Part shown: positions 35,326-44,996 of the stretch, in pieces
Layout of the letters: each line of letters opens with the position of its first letter
Numbering within the stretch: position 1 is the first letter of the stretch
NCBI GenBank assembly: GCA_964634465.1
Contig: CAZWLY010000005.1
Span: forward strand, 1-64,000
Source: CAZWLY01 sp964634465
GTDB lineage: Bacteria > Desulfobacterota > Desulfarculia > G963662305
Direction: 5' to 3'
DNA length: 64,000 nucleotides
The notes under the pieces: model-generated
What the model was told of the DNA's origin: nothing
What the model saw: only the letters and a program-made list of their open reading frames with translations
Databases searched by the model: none
Made by a program: the position numbers and the translations under genes

Positions 35326-37215
35326 TCAAGCCTGCGGCTCGGCCCGAATCACGGTCAGGGTGAAATCGTCGAACTGGGGTTCATCGCCGGCGAACTCGAA
35401 GACCGTCTCTTTGAGGCGGCCGATCAGTTGGGCCGGAGGCAGGTCCCGGTTCTCTTTTATGGCCGCGATCAATCGCTCGACGCCGAACTCTTCCTTTGCG
35501 GGGTTGATGGCCTCGGTCACCCCGTCGGTGTAGAGCACCAGAACGTCCCCCGGATTCAGCGTCACCCTCTCCTCACCGCAGGGGTTGTCGGGCGTCAGGC
35601 CCAGGGCCAGGCCGGTCGGCCTCAGCTCCTCGACGCCGCCGTCGGCCCGAAGCAGGATCGGTGGATTGTGGCCCCCGTTGGCGTAGCAAAAAACGCCGGT
35701 GGCCGTCTCCAAGCTGGCGAAGAAGGTGGTCACGAACATCCCCGAAGCGCCCGAGTCGCGCTCGATCAGGGCGTTGGCCAGGGTGAGCACCTGGGCCGGA
35801 GGCAGCCCCTCGGAGGCCAGGGTGCGAAGCGTCGAGCGGGAGAGGAGCATGAACAGCGCCGCCGGCAGTCCCTTGCCGGAGACGTCGGCCAGGGTCAGGT
35901 CGAAGCGGCCGTTTATGGTCAGGTAGTCGAAGAAGTCGCCGCCGGTCTCCCTGGCCGGCAGGCTCAGCCCGGCCACGGTGAAGTTCTTCAGCTCCGGCGC
36001 CTCCTTGGGGATGATCGAGTCCTGGAGTCGGGCGGCGAACTCGAGCTCGCCGGCCAGTCGCTCGTTCTCGGCCGTGGTCCGCTTCAATTCCTCGATGTAG
36101 ACCACCAGGTCCTCGGCCATCTTGTTGAACGCCGCCGAGAGATGGCCCAGCTCGTCTTTGGATTCGATGCTCACCCGGGCGGTCAGATCGCCCCGGGCTA
36201 CCTTCTCGGTCGCTTCGGCCAGGGTCTTGACCGGGCGGGTGATGTAGCCAGCCGCGATCAGGATGCCGATTATGGCGGCGATGACGCAGACGATGGAGAC
36301 GGTGATGATCAGGTTTCGCATCTGGACCGCCTGGGCCAGAACGACCTTGGTCGGCACCTGTAACAGCAGCGCCCACTTCCGGTGCTCGTCCGGGGCGAAG
36401 GGTTGGGCCACGGTGTAGTATTCCACGCCGTCATCGACTATCCGGCCGGAGACGACGCTCCCCGGCGGAGACTCCAGGGTCCGGCGAACGAGAGGCGAAT
36501 CGGTCAAGTTCTCCCGGACGATGCGCTCGACCTGGGGGTGGGACAGCAGCCGACCCTGACTGCCGACCAGGATCGAGCGGCCGGTCTTGAGGCTGTTGAG
36601 AAAACGAACCACTCGGCTCCAGTCCATATCCAGGATCAACACCGCCCACTGGTCGTAACGATCGGCGCCGTCCTCCTTGAAGGTGCCGTGAACCAGGACG
36701 CCCAGGCTGATCACCGGCTCACTCAATCCAGGCAGATAGCGAACCCGGGACATCTTGTTGGCCTCCTGGCCGAATTTGACCGAGGTGAAGCGGGCGAAGA
36801 AGTCGGCGTCGTCGATGGACTTCTTGGTTCGGCCGGCCTGGGCCAAGGTCCGGCCGTCCTCGCCGATGAGCCTGATCAGGAGGTAGGCGTTCGAGATCTT
36901 GTAGAACTCATCCAGGAATCTCTGGATGTTGGCGAGCGACGATTCGGCCTCTCTTTCGAGCCCGAACTCCAACTGGGCCAGGTAGGTCTGAATCTCCGGT
37001 GAACCGGCGATGACCTTCCGGTCCTGGCGGGCCCGGGCGAAGCCGTCGTCGAGGGTCTTGATCACCCCCTGGGCGATGGTCTGGAGGTTGGTCCGGGCGT
37101 TGGCGGTCAGCTTCTCCGATGAGGTCTGCTCCGAGACAAAGCCGGCCACGCCCAGCGGAATGACGATGACGGGCAGAATAAACCACAATATCTTATACTT
37201 AAGCTGCCTCATCAT
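35326..37215 (-). CDS. Membrane PP2C phosphatase (Cache-HAMP-SpoIIE, RsbU-type)
   Basis: A 629-residue sensor phosphatase. Helix one (about 6-28), a periplasmic Cache-like sensor (about 30-315), helix two (about 325-347), HAMP (about 348-400), a coiled coil and a SpoIIE/PP2C domain (about 425-625). Metal-binding aspartates appear in GGDFFDYL, LADVSGKGLPA, LYTDGVTEA and FDDFTLTV. It should dephosphorylate a STAS antagonist, most simply the convergent one at 34955-35293. GGAGG fits either of two tandem ATGs; the first overlaps the stop of the solute-binding protein gene. Confidence 0.9.
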   Translation of the reverse strand: MMRQLKYKILWFILPVIVIPLGVAGFVSEQTSSEKLTANARTNLQTIAQGVIKTLDDGFARARQDRKVIAGSPEIQTYLAQLEFGLEREAESSLANIQRFLDEFYKISNAYLLIRLIGEDGRTLAQAGRTKKSIDDADFFARFTSVKFGQEANKMSRVRYLPGLSEPVISLGVLVHGTFKEDGADRYDQWAVLILDMDWSRVVRFLNSLKTGRSILVGSQGRLLSHPQVERIVRENLTDSPLVRRTLESPPGSVVSGRIVDDGVEYYTVAQPFAPDEHRKWALLLQVPTKVVLAQAVQMRNLIITVSIVCVIAAIIGILIAAGYITRPVKTLAEATEKVARGDLTARVSIESKDELGHLSAAFNKMAEDLVVYIEELKRTTAENERLAGELEFAARLQDSIIPKEAPELKNFTVAGLSLPARETGGDFFDYLTINGRFDLTLADVSGKGLPAALFMLLSRSTLRTLASEGLPPAQVLTLANALIERDSGASGMFVTTFFASLETATGVFCYANGGHNPPILLRADGGVEELRPTGLALGLTPDNPCGEERVTLNPGDVLVLYTDGVTEAINPAKEEFGVERLIAAIKENRDLPPAQLIGRLKETVFEFAGDEPQFDDFTLTVIRAEPQA

Positions 37216-38714
37216 TTTGCCTCCGGGCTCAAGCGTACGTCGTCGGCGACGCGGAAGATTTCGGTCGGTGAGGTTTTCAGGACCACGCTTTTGGCCGCGG
37301 CGTAGGAATCGACCTTCTGGAACAGGAAGATCCACGGCGCACTGTCGTGGAGATAGTCGTCGATCACGGTGAAGGCGCCGAGTCTGGCCAGGCCGAAGCC
37401 GGCCTCGGCCTCGTCGAACATCCGGTTGAACCTCTCGTCGTTCCACGGCCGGAAGGGGTCGCGCCTCAAAAGCGGCCCCAGGGTGAAGCTCGGGTCGAGG
37501 ATGGGGTTGCCCCAGGCCCAGTAGTAGAGATCGAACTTGCGGCCCTCCTTGGCCAGAGTCGGCAGGAATTCGGGCCAGGGGATCGAGACCAGCTCCACCT
37601 TCAAGCCGACCTGCTGGAGATACTTGGCCACGGCCCGGCTGGTGTACTCGGCCCCGAACCACCGCTTGGGGCTGTAGGCCAATCTCAGTCTCAACCCGAT
37701 CGCGCCGGCCTCGGCCAGCAACTCCCTGGCCCGCTTGGGATCGTAGGCGTAGGGCGGCGACTTGGCCGAACCGGGAATCACTTCGGCTAGGCACGAGCCC
37801 AGCGGCAACCCGTTGCCGAGCATGATGACGTTGATGATCCGCTTCTTGTCCACGGCCAGGTTCAAGGCCCGGCGGACCCTGGGGTCGGCCAGCTTCTTCC
37901 GAATCGCCTCCCGGCCCGGCCAGGAAAGCGAGTTGATGGCGATAAAGAACACCCGAGCCGATTGCTGGGAGTAGAGCCGGATGCCCTCCTCGCGGCCCCT
38001 CTTCTGCAGCAGACTCAGCTTCAGGTGGGGGTTGAGGTCGGTGATGATCTGGCTCCGGCCCGTCTCCAGGAGCCGGCGTCTGACTTCGTCTCGCGGCTCG
38101 GCGTTGAAGACCACCTCGTCGATGCCGGACGCACCCGTCTTCCGCCAGTAGGACCCGAACCGGGCCAGCTCGACGCCTCCGTCTTTGTCGCGCCTGACGA
38201 AACGATAGGGCCCGGTGCCGATGGGCTTTACGGCCAGGGTTTCAGCCGAGCCCCGGGGCACGATGAAGCCAGCGAAGGACAGCTCGGCCAGGAGACTGGG
38301 GCTGGGACTGACCAACTCGATGACGCCGCTCTCGAGCGCCCTGACGCCGTCGATCTTCAGCAGCCGGCCCAGACGGCCCTTCCGGGCCTGGTTCAAGGAG
38401 TAGATGACGTCGGCCGTCTCGAGCGGCCGGCCGTCGTGGAACTTCACCCCCCGGCGCAGCTTGAAACGATAGACCCCCGGCTTGGGCTGGGTCCAGGACT
38501 CGGCCAGGCCGGGAACGATCCGGCCGTCGCCGGTGAGTAGGGTCAGGTGCTCGAAGATCTGGACGCAGAGCCGGTGGCTGACGGCGTCCATCTGGTCGAA
38601 GGGGTTGAGCGACGAGGCGGGCACCGGGTCGGTGATGACCAGGCGTCCGGCCAGGCCGGGTTGGGCCGAACCCAGGACCAGCAGCCAGGCGAGAAGCCAG
38701 GCGAGCCGCTTCAC
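37212..38714 (-). CDS. Periplasmic solute-binding protein, family 5 (peptide/nickel type)
   Basis: A 500-residue binding protein with a Sec signal (about 1-22, ending GLAG). Family 5 features: SLNPFDQMDAVSH, LAESWTQPKPGVYRFKLRRGVKFHDGRPL, GTGPYRF, and DPRVRRALNLAVDKKRI. There are no permease or ATPase genes around it. It overlaps the acetyltransferase gene upstream (GTGA) and the PP2C gene downstream (ATGA), so the three are translationally coupled. It may deliver a ligand to the phosphatase's sensor domain rather than to a transporter. Confidence 0.88.
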   Translation of the reverse strand: MKRLAWLLAWLLVLGSAQPGLAGRLVITDPVPASSLNPFDQMDAVSHRLCVQIFEHLTLLTGDGRIVPGLAESWTQPKPGVYRFKLRRGVKFHDGRPLETADVIYSLNQARKGRLGRLLKIDGVRALESGVIELVSPSPSLLAELSFAGFIVPRGSAETLAVKPIGTGPYRFVRRDKDGGVELARFGSYWRKTGASGIDEVVFNAEPRDEVRRRLLETGRSQIITDLNPHLKLSLLQKRGREEGIRLYSQQSARVFFIAINSLSWPGREAIRKKLADPRVRRALNLAVDKKRIINVIMLGNGLPLGSCLAEVIPGSAKSPPYAYDPKRARELLAEAGAIGLRLRLAYSPKRWFGAEYTSRAVAKYLQQVGLKVELVSIPWPEFLPTLAKEGRKFDLYYWAWGNPILDPSFTLGPLLRRDPFRPWNDERFNRMFDEAEAGFGLARLGAFTVIDDYLHDSAPWIFLFQKVDSYAAAKSVVLKTSPTEIFRVADDVRLSPEAK

Positions 38715-39463
38715 CCCGCCCGCCCCATGAGACGCCCGCCGACCAGTTTGGGCAGCGGCGGCGTGGTTCGGCCGATCAGGAACAGGGCGTCCCGGCCCGA
38801 GGCGTCCAGACCGGACCGGCAAAACCGGTTCACCGATTCCCGGCGGTGCCAGGGGACGCGGCCGTTCCAGGGGGGAACGGGGTAGGTCTTGCGGACCACC
38901 GAGGCCTCTTCGTCGTAGACGGCTTGGCCGTAGGTCAGCCGGCAAAAACGGCGGGCCAGGCTTTTGAGCTCGGGGTCGGCCAGGGGAGCGTCCGGCCGGG
39001 GATACATCTTAAAGCAGGGCATCTCCCAGAACGAGGCGATGGCCCTGGGATTGGGCGTGCGCACGACCACGAAGAACTCGTCGGCGCCGAATCTCTCCTC
39101 GGCCAAGGCCAGGAAGACGTCCACCATCCGGTGTTGGCACAGGCGGTGGGTCTGGTGGAGGGGCAGCACATACGCTCCGGCCAGATGGAGCACCGGCTTC
39201 TCCTCCACGGTCAGCAGGTTGGCGAAGACGAAACCGATGATTCGATCTTCGGTCCGAATCACCGAGCAGACGGCGCAGTCGAGGTAGGCGGGCAGGACTT
39301 GCTGGTCGAACTCGGGATGGTCGATGAAGGTGGCGTGAACTATCCGGGCCAGCTCCGGCATCAACTCCGCCTTTTTCTGCTCGTCGAGACCGAGGTGGAC
39401 GTCCACGTCGTAAGGTTCAAAAACGAGTCTCAACGGCCGGTCTTGGTCTTTGTCCGAAGCCAC
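38711..39463 (-). CDS. GNAT-like acetyltransferase, first gene of a signalling operon
   Basis: A 250-residue soluble protein with a GNAT-like core: IIGFVFANLLTVEEKPVLHL strand pair, HRLCQHRMVDVFLALAEERFGADEFFVVV and NPRAIASFWEM. The acetyl-CoA R-x-x-G-x-G loop is not clear, so the assignment is moderate. A 60-residue C-terminal extension follows. Start GTG 39463 with AGGA upstream. Substrate unknown; coupled to the binding protein and PP2C genes. Confidence 0.6.
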   Translation of the reverse strand: MASDKDQDRPLRLVFEPYDVDVHLGLDEQKKAELMPELARIVHATFIDHPEFDQQVLPAYLDCAVCSVIRTEDRIIGFVFANLLTVEEKPVLHLAGAYVLPLHQTHRLCQHRMVDVFLALAEERFGADEFFVVVRTPNPRAIASFWEMPCFKMYPRPDAPLADPELKSLARRFCRLTYGQAVYDEEASVVRKTYPVPPWNGRVPWHRRESVNRFCRSGLDASGRDALFLIGRTTPPLPKLVGGRLMGRAG

Positions 39464-39657
39464 TCACCAATCCTGCAAGAATTTAGGGGTGGGCCGATTT
39501 TACGACAGCCGGCCCGTGCAGGCAAGCCCCGGACTTGGAAATCGCCGTCTCGGGCCGGCCGAACGCCCTTCAGGGATCGCCGCCGGATGTAGTACACTTA
39601 AAAACGCGCTGTAAAACGGGCCGAGCCCGCCGTTCCCTGGTTCTTTGGAGGCCCCTG

Positions 39658-40914
39658 ATGGCAGTCAAATTCAGGCATCGACTCTCGACCCAGATCACCC
39701 TGCTGGGCCTGGCCGTGGCCGTGGTGATGGGTTTGACCTTCGCCTATGTCATCCCTTACGTCCACCTGCGTCTTTACCAGGAAAAGAAGACCGAAATCGA
39801 GCGGGTGGTCAAGACGGCCGCGGCCATGCTCCAGTATCAGGCCGAGCTCCAACGGGAAGCCGAGATGTCTCCCCAGCAGGCCATGGCCCGGATCAAGGCG
39901 ACCATAATCAGATTGAGCCGGGCGTTGGGCGACGAGTATTTCTGGCTCCAGGACGACAAGGGGGTGATGTTGGCCCACCCGATCAAGCCGGAGCTGGACG
40001 GCAAGAGCCAGTGGGATTTCCAGGACCCGAACGGCAAGTACATCTTCCGGGAGTTCGTCAAGGCCAGCCGGGCTGGCGGCGGGTTCGTCGATTACCACTG
40101 GCCCAAACCCGGCTCCGACGAGCCGGCGCCCAAGGTGAGCTACGTGACCCGTATTCCGGGCCGCGACTGGATTCTGGGCAGCGGTCTGTACATCGACGAC
40201 GTGGAGGAGACCATCAGTCAGATGACCTTCTCCCTGGCGGCCATGGCCGGGGTCAAACTGGCGGTGGTGGTGGCGGCCTGCCTGCTGCTGGGGCGCAGCT
40301 ACACCAAACCGGTGACGGCCGTCCTGGACATGGCCCAGACGATCGGCCGCGGCGACTTGAGCCCGCCCGACATCGAGGAGAAGCGCAAGGACGAGCTGGG
40401 CCAGATGGCCAAGGCGCTGAACCAAATGAAAAATTCTCTCCGGGATGACGTCAGGCTGGTGGTGGCGGCGGCCCACTTGGCCTCTTTGGCCGCCAGCGAG
40501 ATCAGCCAGGGCAACCAGGACCTCGCCCGCCGGGTTCAGGAACGGGCGGCGATGAGCGAGGAGCTGTCGGCCACCGTCGGGCAGTTGACCGAAAACGTGG
40601 CCGAAAACGTCGAGCTGGCGGCCAGGGCCGAGGAGGAGGCGGCCCGCCTGGCCGAAGAGGTCAAGGCCGGCGAGGCCGACGAGGGAGACCGGGCCGACAG
40701 GGTCCGGAAATTGGCCGCCGCGCTCTCCGAGGCCGCGGCCAACTACCGGGAACAGAAGGCGGCCGTCGAGGAGATCAGGAAGGCCATCGAACAGATGGAT
40801 ACGGCCATCCAAGAGGACGCCGCCTTGGTGGAAGAGGTGGCCGCGGCGGCCGAGAACTTGAACGACGAGGCCCAAAGCCTGATCGAACAGATGCAGCGGT
40901 TCAAGCTGGCTTAG
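39658..40914 (+). CDS. MCP-like sCache-HAMP protein lacking the signalling tip
   Basis: A 418-residue membrane protein. Helix one (about 12-34), a single-Cache (sCache_2) sensor (about 40-185: EYFWLQDDKGVMLAHP, FVDYHWPKPG, WILGSGLYIDDVE), helix two (about 190-212), HAMP (about 213-265), then a coiled coil. The coiled coil keeps both membrane-proximal MCP helices (ISQGNQDLARRVQE near 282-296 and IEQMDTAIQEDAALVEEV near 377-394). The highly conserved hairpin tip, E-x-A-x-Q-T-N-L-L-A-L-N, is absent, replaced by a short charged stretch near 335-360. It should not bind CheA/CheW the usual way. TTTGGAGG precedes ATG 39658. Confidence 0.85.
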   Translation: MAVKFRHRLSTQITLLGLAVAVVMGLTFAYVIPYVHLRLYQEKKTEIERVVKTAAAMLQYQAELQREAEMSPQQAMARIKATIIRLSRALGDEYFWLQDDKGVMLAHPIKPELDGKSQWDFQDPNGKYIFREFVKASRAGGGFVDYHWPKPGSDEPAPKVSYVTRIPGRDWILGSGLYIDDVEETISQMTFSLAAMAGVKLAVVVAACLLLGRSYTKPVTAVLDMAQTIGRGDLSPPDIEEKRKDELGQMAKALNQMKNSLRDDVRLVVAAAHLASLAASEISQGNQDLARRVQERAAMSEELSATVGQLTENVAENVELAARAEEEAARLAEEVKAGEADEGDRADRVRKLAAALSEAAANYREQKAAVEEIRKAIEQMDTAIQEDAALVEEVAAAAENLNDEAQSLIEQMQRFKLA

Positions 40915-41181
40915 CCCGGCGTGGCCCGAGTGATCGTCGTGGGGCCGCCAAGCCGGCCGGCGAAACGCGAAAGCGAAGCCTTCGCCCGATAGCGACGGCC
41001 GGTTGGCCGGTCCTCGCCGGCCGCCGTAGGCGAGCGCGGCCGGGCGGCCTGCTCCGGTGCTTCCCCCGTCGAAGAACCGGCCCGGACAGGCAATGGTTCG
41101 AGGTCGTTTCCGAGACGCCGCCCTCCTCCAGCCCCGGAAACGATTCATGCGCTCAACCGGGGCCGGAGGAACCTGTTCGGA

Positions 41182-41991
41182 CTACAGAGAGAAGAAGAGA
41201 CGGGAGACCTTCCGTCCCTCGCGGTATACCTCCTTGAACCACTGGGGTTTGCCGGCCAGGATGGCCGCCTGCTTCCGCCGCTCCGCGGACCAGCCTTCAT
41301 ATCTGGAAGCGCCGATGTAGGCGGTCAGCCAGCCGGTCAAAACGATCGAAACGAGGAGGCAGGCGCCGGCGGCGACAAACCTCGCCCCTCGCCGCCGGGC
41401 CAGGCCGAAAACCGCGGCCGCCCAGGCGGTGAAAAAGGCGGCCAGGATCAGATGGTAGATCACTTCCAGATCGAACCAGCCGATGCGCCGCCACTCGCCG
41501 ATGCGCCAAAAATGGCCGTCTTTCATCAGCGGGAAGAAGACCGGAATGCCGCCCCAGCCAGGCGGACTGAAGAGATCGCAGGCCAGATGGACGACGCCCC
41601 CGGCCAGCGCGGCCGCAAAAAGCAGTCGGTATGAACTCGACCGGCCGAAGACCCGGTCCCGGCCGGAGCCTGAGCCGATCGCTCGGAAAGCGAACGCCGC
41701 GGCCGATCTCAAACCGACCAAGGCGGCCGCGAACACAGCCGCCATCGCGGTCACGCCGAGCAGAGAGTGGGTGACGCCCCGGTGGCCGATGAAGACGTTC
41801 GTCGAGTGGTAAGTCCCCCAAAAGCGGCTGATGCTGTCCAGGTCGGGCATGATCGAGCCGAAGACCAAGGCGACGGCCAGGCCGAGGTAGCCGACCCGCG
41901 GTCTGGAAGCGTTCCCGGGCCGGGCATTGACCGCCACGTAGGCGGCGTTGGCCAAAACAAGGCCCATCAGGGCGTGGCTGGGCGGGCTCAT
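41182..41991 (-). CDS. YdjM-family membrane-bound metal-dependent hydrolase
   Basis: A 269-residue inner-membrane protein of the YdjM/DUF457 group. Putative metal ligands: PSHALMG (His near 5), GSIMPDLDS, HRGVTHSLLG and HLACDLFSPPGWGG, followed by two C-terminal helices and a soluble tail. Members are annotated as membrane hydrolases (some induced by SOS), but the substrate is not known. ATG 41991 aligns with the family N-terminus; a TTG at 42021 is possible. Confidence 0.82.
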   Translation of the reverse strand: MSPPSHALMGLVLANAAYVAVNARPGNASRPRVGYLGLAVALVFGSIMPDLDSISRFWGTYHSTNVFIGHRGVTHSLLGVTAMAAVFAAALVGLRSAAAFAFRAIGSGSGRDRVFGRSSSYRLLFAAALAGGVVHLACDLFSPPGWGGIPVFFPLMKDGHFWRIGEWRRIGWFDLEVIYHLILAAFFTAWAAAVFGLARRRGARFVAAGACLLVSIVLTGWLTAYIGASRYEGWSAERRKQAAILAGKPQWFKEVYREGRKVSRLFFSL

Positions 41992-42131
41992 GGGCGGTGT
42001 CGGATCGATCGCGCCGGTCAAGAGCTCCGGCGTCGAGCGCCTCGGTTCACCTCGCTTTCCGCCTGGCGACGAATCGGGCCTCCCGGAGTTGCGGTTCGTC
42101 GAGGCGAGCGGTCAACGGCCCGAGTTCGGGC

Positions 42132-43511
42132 TCATTCGGGCGGTCGGGGATCGATGTTGTACTTCTTGAGCTTGTACTGCAACAGGCTCTTGCCGATGCC
42201 CAAGGCCTCGGCCGCCCTGGCCTGGACGTAGTCGGCCTTGTCGAGCGCCCGGCGGATGAGGTACTGCTCGAACTGCTCCAACGCTTCAGGAAGCGACGCC
42301 CCGGCCGAGATGAACCGCTCCGCGTCCATCCGGCCCAGGCCGCCGCCGGCGACCTCGGCCGGCAGGTCCTTGAGGCCGATGGTCCAGCCCGAGGCCAGGA
42401 CCACGGCCCGCTCGATGACGTTCTCCAACTCGCGGACGTTGCCCGGCCAATGATAGGAGCTCAGCGCCTCCAGCACCTCCGGCTCGAACTCCAACTCGCC
42501 CCGGCTCAGCTCCTGGCGGTATTTTTCCAGGAAGTGGACGGCCAACAGCGGCACGTCGTCCGCCCGCTGGCGCAAAGGCGGCATCTCGATGTGGACCACG
42601 TTGAGCCGATAGTAGAGGTCCTCCATGAACCGGCCCTCCTCGACCAACCCCTTGAGGTCCTTGTTGGAGGCGGTGATCAGCCGGACATCGACCTCGATGG
42701 TTCGAGAGCCGCCGACACGCTCGAAGGCCCGCTCCTGGACCACCCGAAGCAGCTTGACCTGGAGGGCCGGGGTGGTGTGGCCGATCTCGTCCAGAAAGAG
42801 CGTCCCGCCGTCGGCCAGCTCGAAGCGGCCCTTGCGGGTCGAAGTCGCTCCGGTGAAGGCCCCTTTCTCGTGGCCGAAGAGCTCGCTTTCCAGAAGGCTT
42901 TCGGTCAGAGCCGAGCAGTTGACCGAAATGAACGGACGATCCTTGCGGGGCGAGCGGTGATGGATGGCCCGGGCGATCAGCTCCTTGCCGGTACCCGATT
43001 CGCCGGTGATCAGCACCGTCGCCTTGGCCGGTGCGACCTTCTCGACCAGCTCGTAGACCTGGGTCATCTCCTTGGACTGGCCGATGAGGTTGTCGAAGCC
43101 CAGCTTCTTGGCCACCTGCCCCAAGAGCATCCGGTTCTGGCTGACCAGCCGGCGCAGCTTGAGCGCCTTGCCGATCCCCAACAGCATCTCGTCGTTCTGG
43201 AAGGGCTTGGTCAGGTAGTCGAAGGCGCCCATCTTCATCGCCTCGACCGCCTTCTCCACCGTGCCGTAGGCGGTCATGACGATGACCGGCAGGTCGGCGT
43301 CTATCTCCTTGACCGCGGCCAACAGCTCCAGTCCGTCCATGCCCGGCATCTTCATGTCGGTCACCACCAGATCGGGTTCGGCCTCCCTGAGGACTTCGAG
43401 GGCCGAGGCGGCCGAGTCGGCGGTGAGGACCTGGTAGCCCTCCTGGGTCAAGAGGGTCTCCATGATCAGCCGGTAATTCTTTTCGTCATCGACGATGAGA
43501 ACGGTTTCCAT
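42132..43511 (-). CDS. Sigma-54-dependent response regulator (NtrC family)
   Basis: A 459-residue activator: receiver (about 1-120, phosphoacceptor Asp in VVTDMKMPGMDG), AAA+ domain (about 145-375, Walker A GESGTGKE, GAFTGA loop intact, Walker B LFLDEIG) and a Fis-type helix-turn-helix at the C-terminus (ALDKADYVQARAAEALGIGK region). It remodels sigma-54 holoenzyme to open promoters. Transcribed 8 bp after its sensor kinase gene. It is the only sigma-54 activator in the window and so a candidate for the promoters at 47690-47940. Confidence 0.93.
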   Translation of the reverse strand: METVLIVDDEKNYRLIMETLLTQEGYQVLTADSAASALEVLREAEPDLVVTDMKMPGMDGLELLAAVKEIDADLPVIVMTAYGTVEKAVEAMKMGAFDYLTKPFQNDEMLLGIGKALKLRRLVSQNRMLLGQVAKKLGFDNLIGQSKEMTQVYELVEKVAPAKATVLITGESGTGKELIARAIHHRSPRKDRPFISVNCSALTESLLESELFGHEKGAFTGATSTRKGRFELADGGTLFLDEIGHTTPALQVKLLRVVQERAFERVGGSRTIEVDVRLITASNKDLKGLVEEGRFMEDLYYRLNVVHIEMPPLRQRADDVPLLAVHFLEKYRQELSRGELEFEPEVLEALSSYHWPGNVRELENVIERAVVLASGWTIGLKDLPAEVAGGGLGRMDAERFISAGASLPEALEQFEQYLIRRALDKADYVQARAAEALGIGKSLLQYKLKKYNIDPRPPE

Positions 43512-43519
43512 GACTCCAC

Positions 43520-44947
43520 CTAAAGGGTTATCACCACTCGGGTGCCCCGGCCCAACTGGGAGGTGAGTTCGATGTTGCCGCCGTGGGCCTCGACAATCGA
43601 CTTGACGATGGCCAACCCCAGCCCCGAGCCCTGTTCCTTCAAGGTGAAGAAAGGCTCGAAGACCCGTTCGCCGGCCTCGGCGCTCAAGCCCTCGCCGGTG
43701 TCGTCCACCTCGATCCTACACCCCCGACCGTTCGGACCAGGTCTGGCCGACACACCCAGGCTGCCGCCGTCGGGCATGGCTTGCACGGCGTTGACCAGGA
43801 TATTCAAAAAGGCCCGATAGAGCATGTCCGGATCGGCCTGAATGGTCGGGGCGGCGTTGAGGTCATCGACCACCCGGATGTTGTTCTTTTCCAGTTCCGG
43901 GGCCAGGGCGCTCAAGTTGCGCTGGAGCAGCTCTCCCACGTCGCAGTCGCGGATGTTGGGCACCTGGGGCCGGGCGAAGTCCAGGAACTCGGTGACGATG
44001 GAGTTCAACCGGGTGCACTCCTCGACGATGACCTCGGAGAGCTTCCTCGAGGGGTCCGACTCGTCCATCTGGCTGGCCATCAGCTCGCTGGTGGAGCGGA
44101 TGATGCCCAACGGGCTCTTGATCTCGTGGGAAACCGAGGCCACCATCCGGCCCAAAGTGGCCAACCGCTCGCTCTCGGCCAGCTTGTCCTCGAGGCGCTT
44201 TCGCTCCTCGGCCCGGCGCATCAGAATCTTCTCGCCGCGCCTGACCACCAGGGCCAGGAAGACGAACATGATCGCCATCAACCCGCTGGCGGTCAGGCCG
44301 GCCAGGACCTGGGTCCAGAAGATCTGCTCCATCTCGGGCGTCAGGTCGGTCACCAGCTCGAAGACGCCCAACACCGGCCGGGGGTCTTCCAAGGAGGCGC
44401 TCAGCCTGTCGGCTCGAAACGGGGTCAGGGTTCTGAGCTTGACCGGCTCGGTCAACGACCCGTGAAGGAGGTAGTCCAGCATCGAGGGCTGGGAATCCAG
44501 GGAGGAATAGGCTCGGCCCTGGCGAGCCTCCTCAAAACCGGGGCCGAGCTCGCCCGGCTCGCCGACCTTCAGGTTGGCGGTGGTGTAGACGCGAATCCCA
44601 TCGACGTCGTAAATGTTGACCTGATCGATGTTGAGCGAGTGGATGGTCGCCCGGACCACCTTGTCCAAACGGCGGTATTGAAACTCGCTGGAGAGGTCGA
44701 TCTTGCCGTAAATCGTCGCCGTGGGCAGGACGAACTGGCGAAAGACCTGGTGGTTCAGGTTGGCGGCCATGACCATGGCGTAAGCCTCGTAGCGCTCCAG
44801 GAGAACCTTCTTGGCCTGGCCGGCCAGAAAGCCCGACAACGCCACGGCGAAGAACAAAATGATGAACAGGCTGGTGGCGGAGAAATACTTGACCAGCTTA
44901 AAAGGCTTGCCTGGTTCGGGACTTAGAGGACTCTGGCCCTGTCTCAT
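43520..44947 (-). CDS. Membrane sensor histidine kinase
   Basis: A 475-residue kinase. Helix one (about 22-44), periplasmic sensor (about 45-230), helix two (about 232-255), then HisKA with SHEIKSPLG (phospho-His) and HATPase with NILVNAVQAMPDG, DDTGEGL and GSGLGLAIVKSIV. No HAMP is obvious. Partner of the NtrC-type regulator immediately downstream. ATG 44947 is preferred over TTG 44956. Confidence 0.92.
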   Translation of the reverse strand: MRQGQSPLSPEPGKPFKLVKYFSATSLFIILFFAVALSGFLAGQAKKVLLERYEAYAMVMAANLNHQVFRQFVLPTATIYGKIDLSSEFQYRRLDKVVRATIHSLNIDQVNIYDVDGIRVYTTANLKVGEPGELGPGFEEARQGRAYSSLDSQPSMLDYLLHGSLTEPVKLRTLTPFRADRLSASLEDPRPVLGVFELVTDLTPEMEQIFWTQVLAGLTASGLMAIMFVFLALVVRRGEKILMRRAEERKRLEDKLAESERLATLGRMVASVSHEIKSPLGIIRSTSELMASQMDESDPSRKLSEVIVEECTRLNSIVTEFLDFARPQVPNIRDCDVGELLQRNLSALAPELEKNNIRVVDDLNAAPTIQADPDMLYRAFLNILVNAVQAMPDGGSLGVSARPGPNGRGCRIEVDDTGEGLSAEAGERVFEPFFTLKEQGSGLGLAIVKSIVEAHGGNIELTSQLGRGTRVVITL

Positions 44948-44996
44948 GACGCCCAATTTTTAGCACGCCGGGCCTTGGCGGGGCAAGTTTAAAGGT

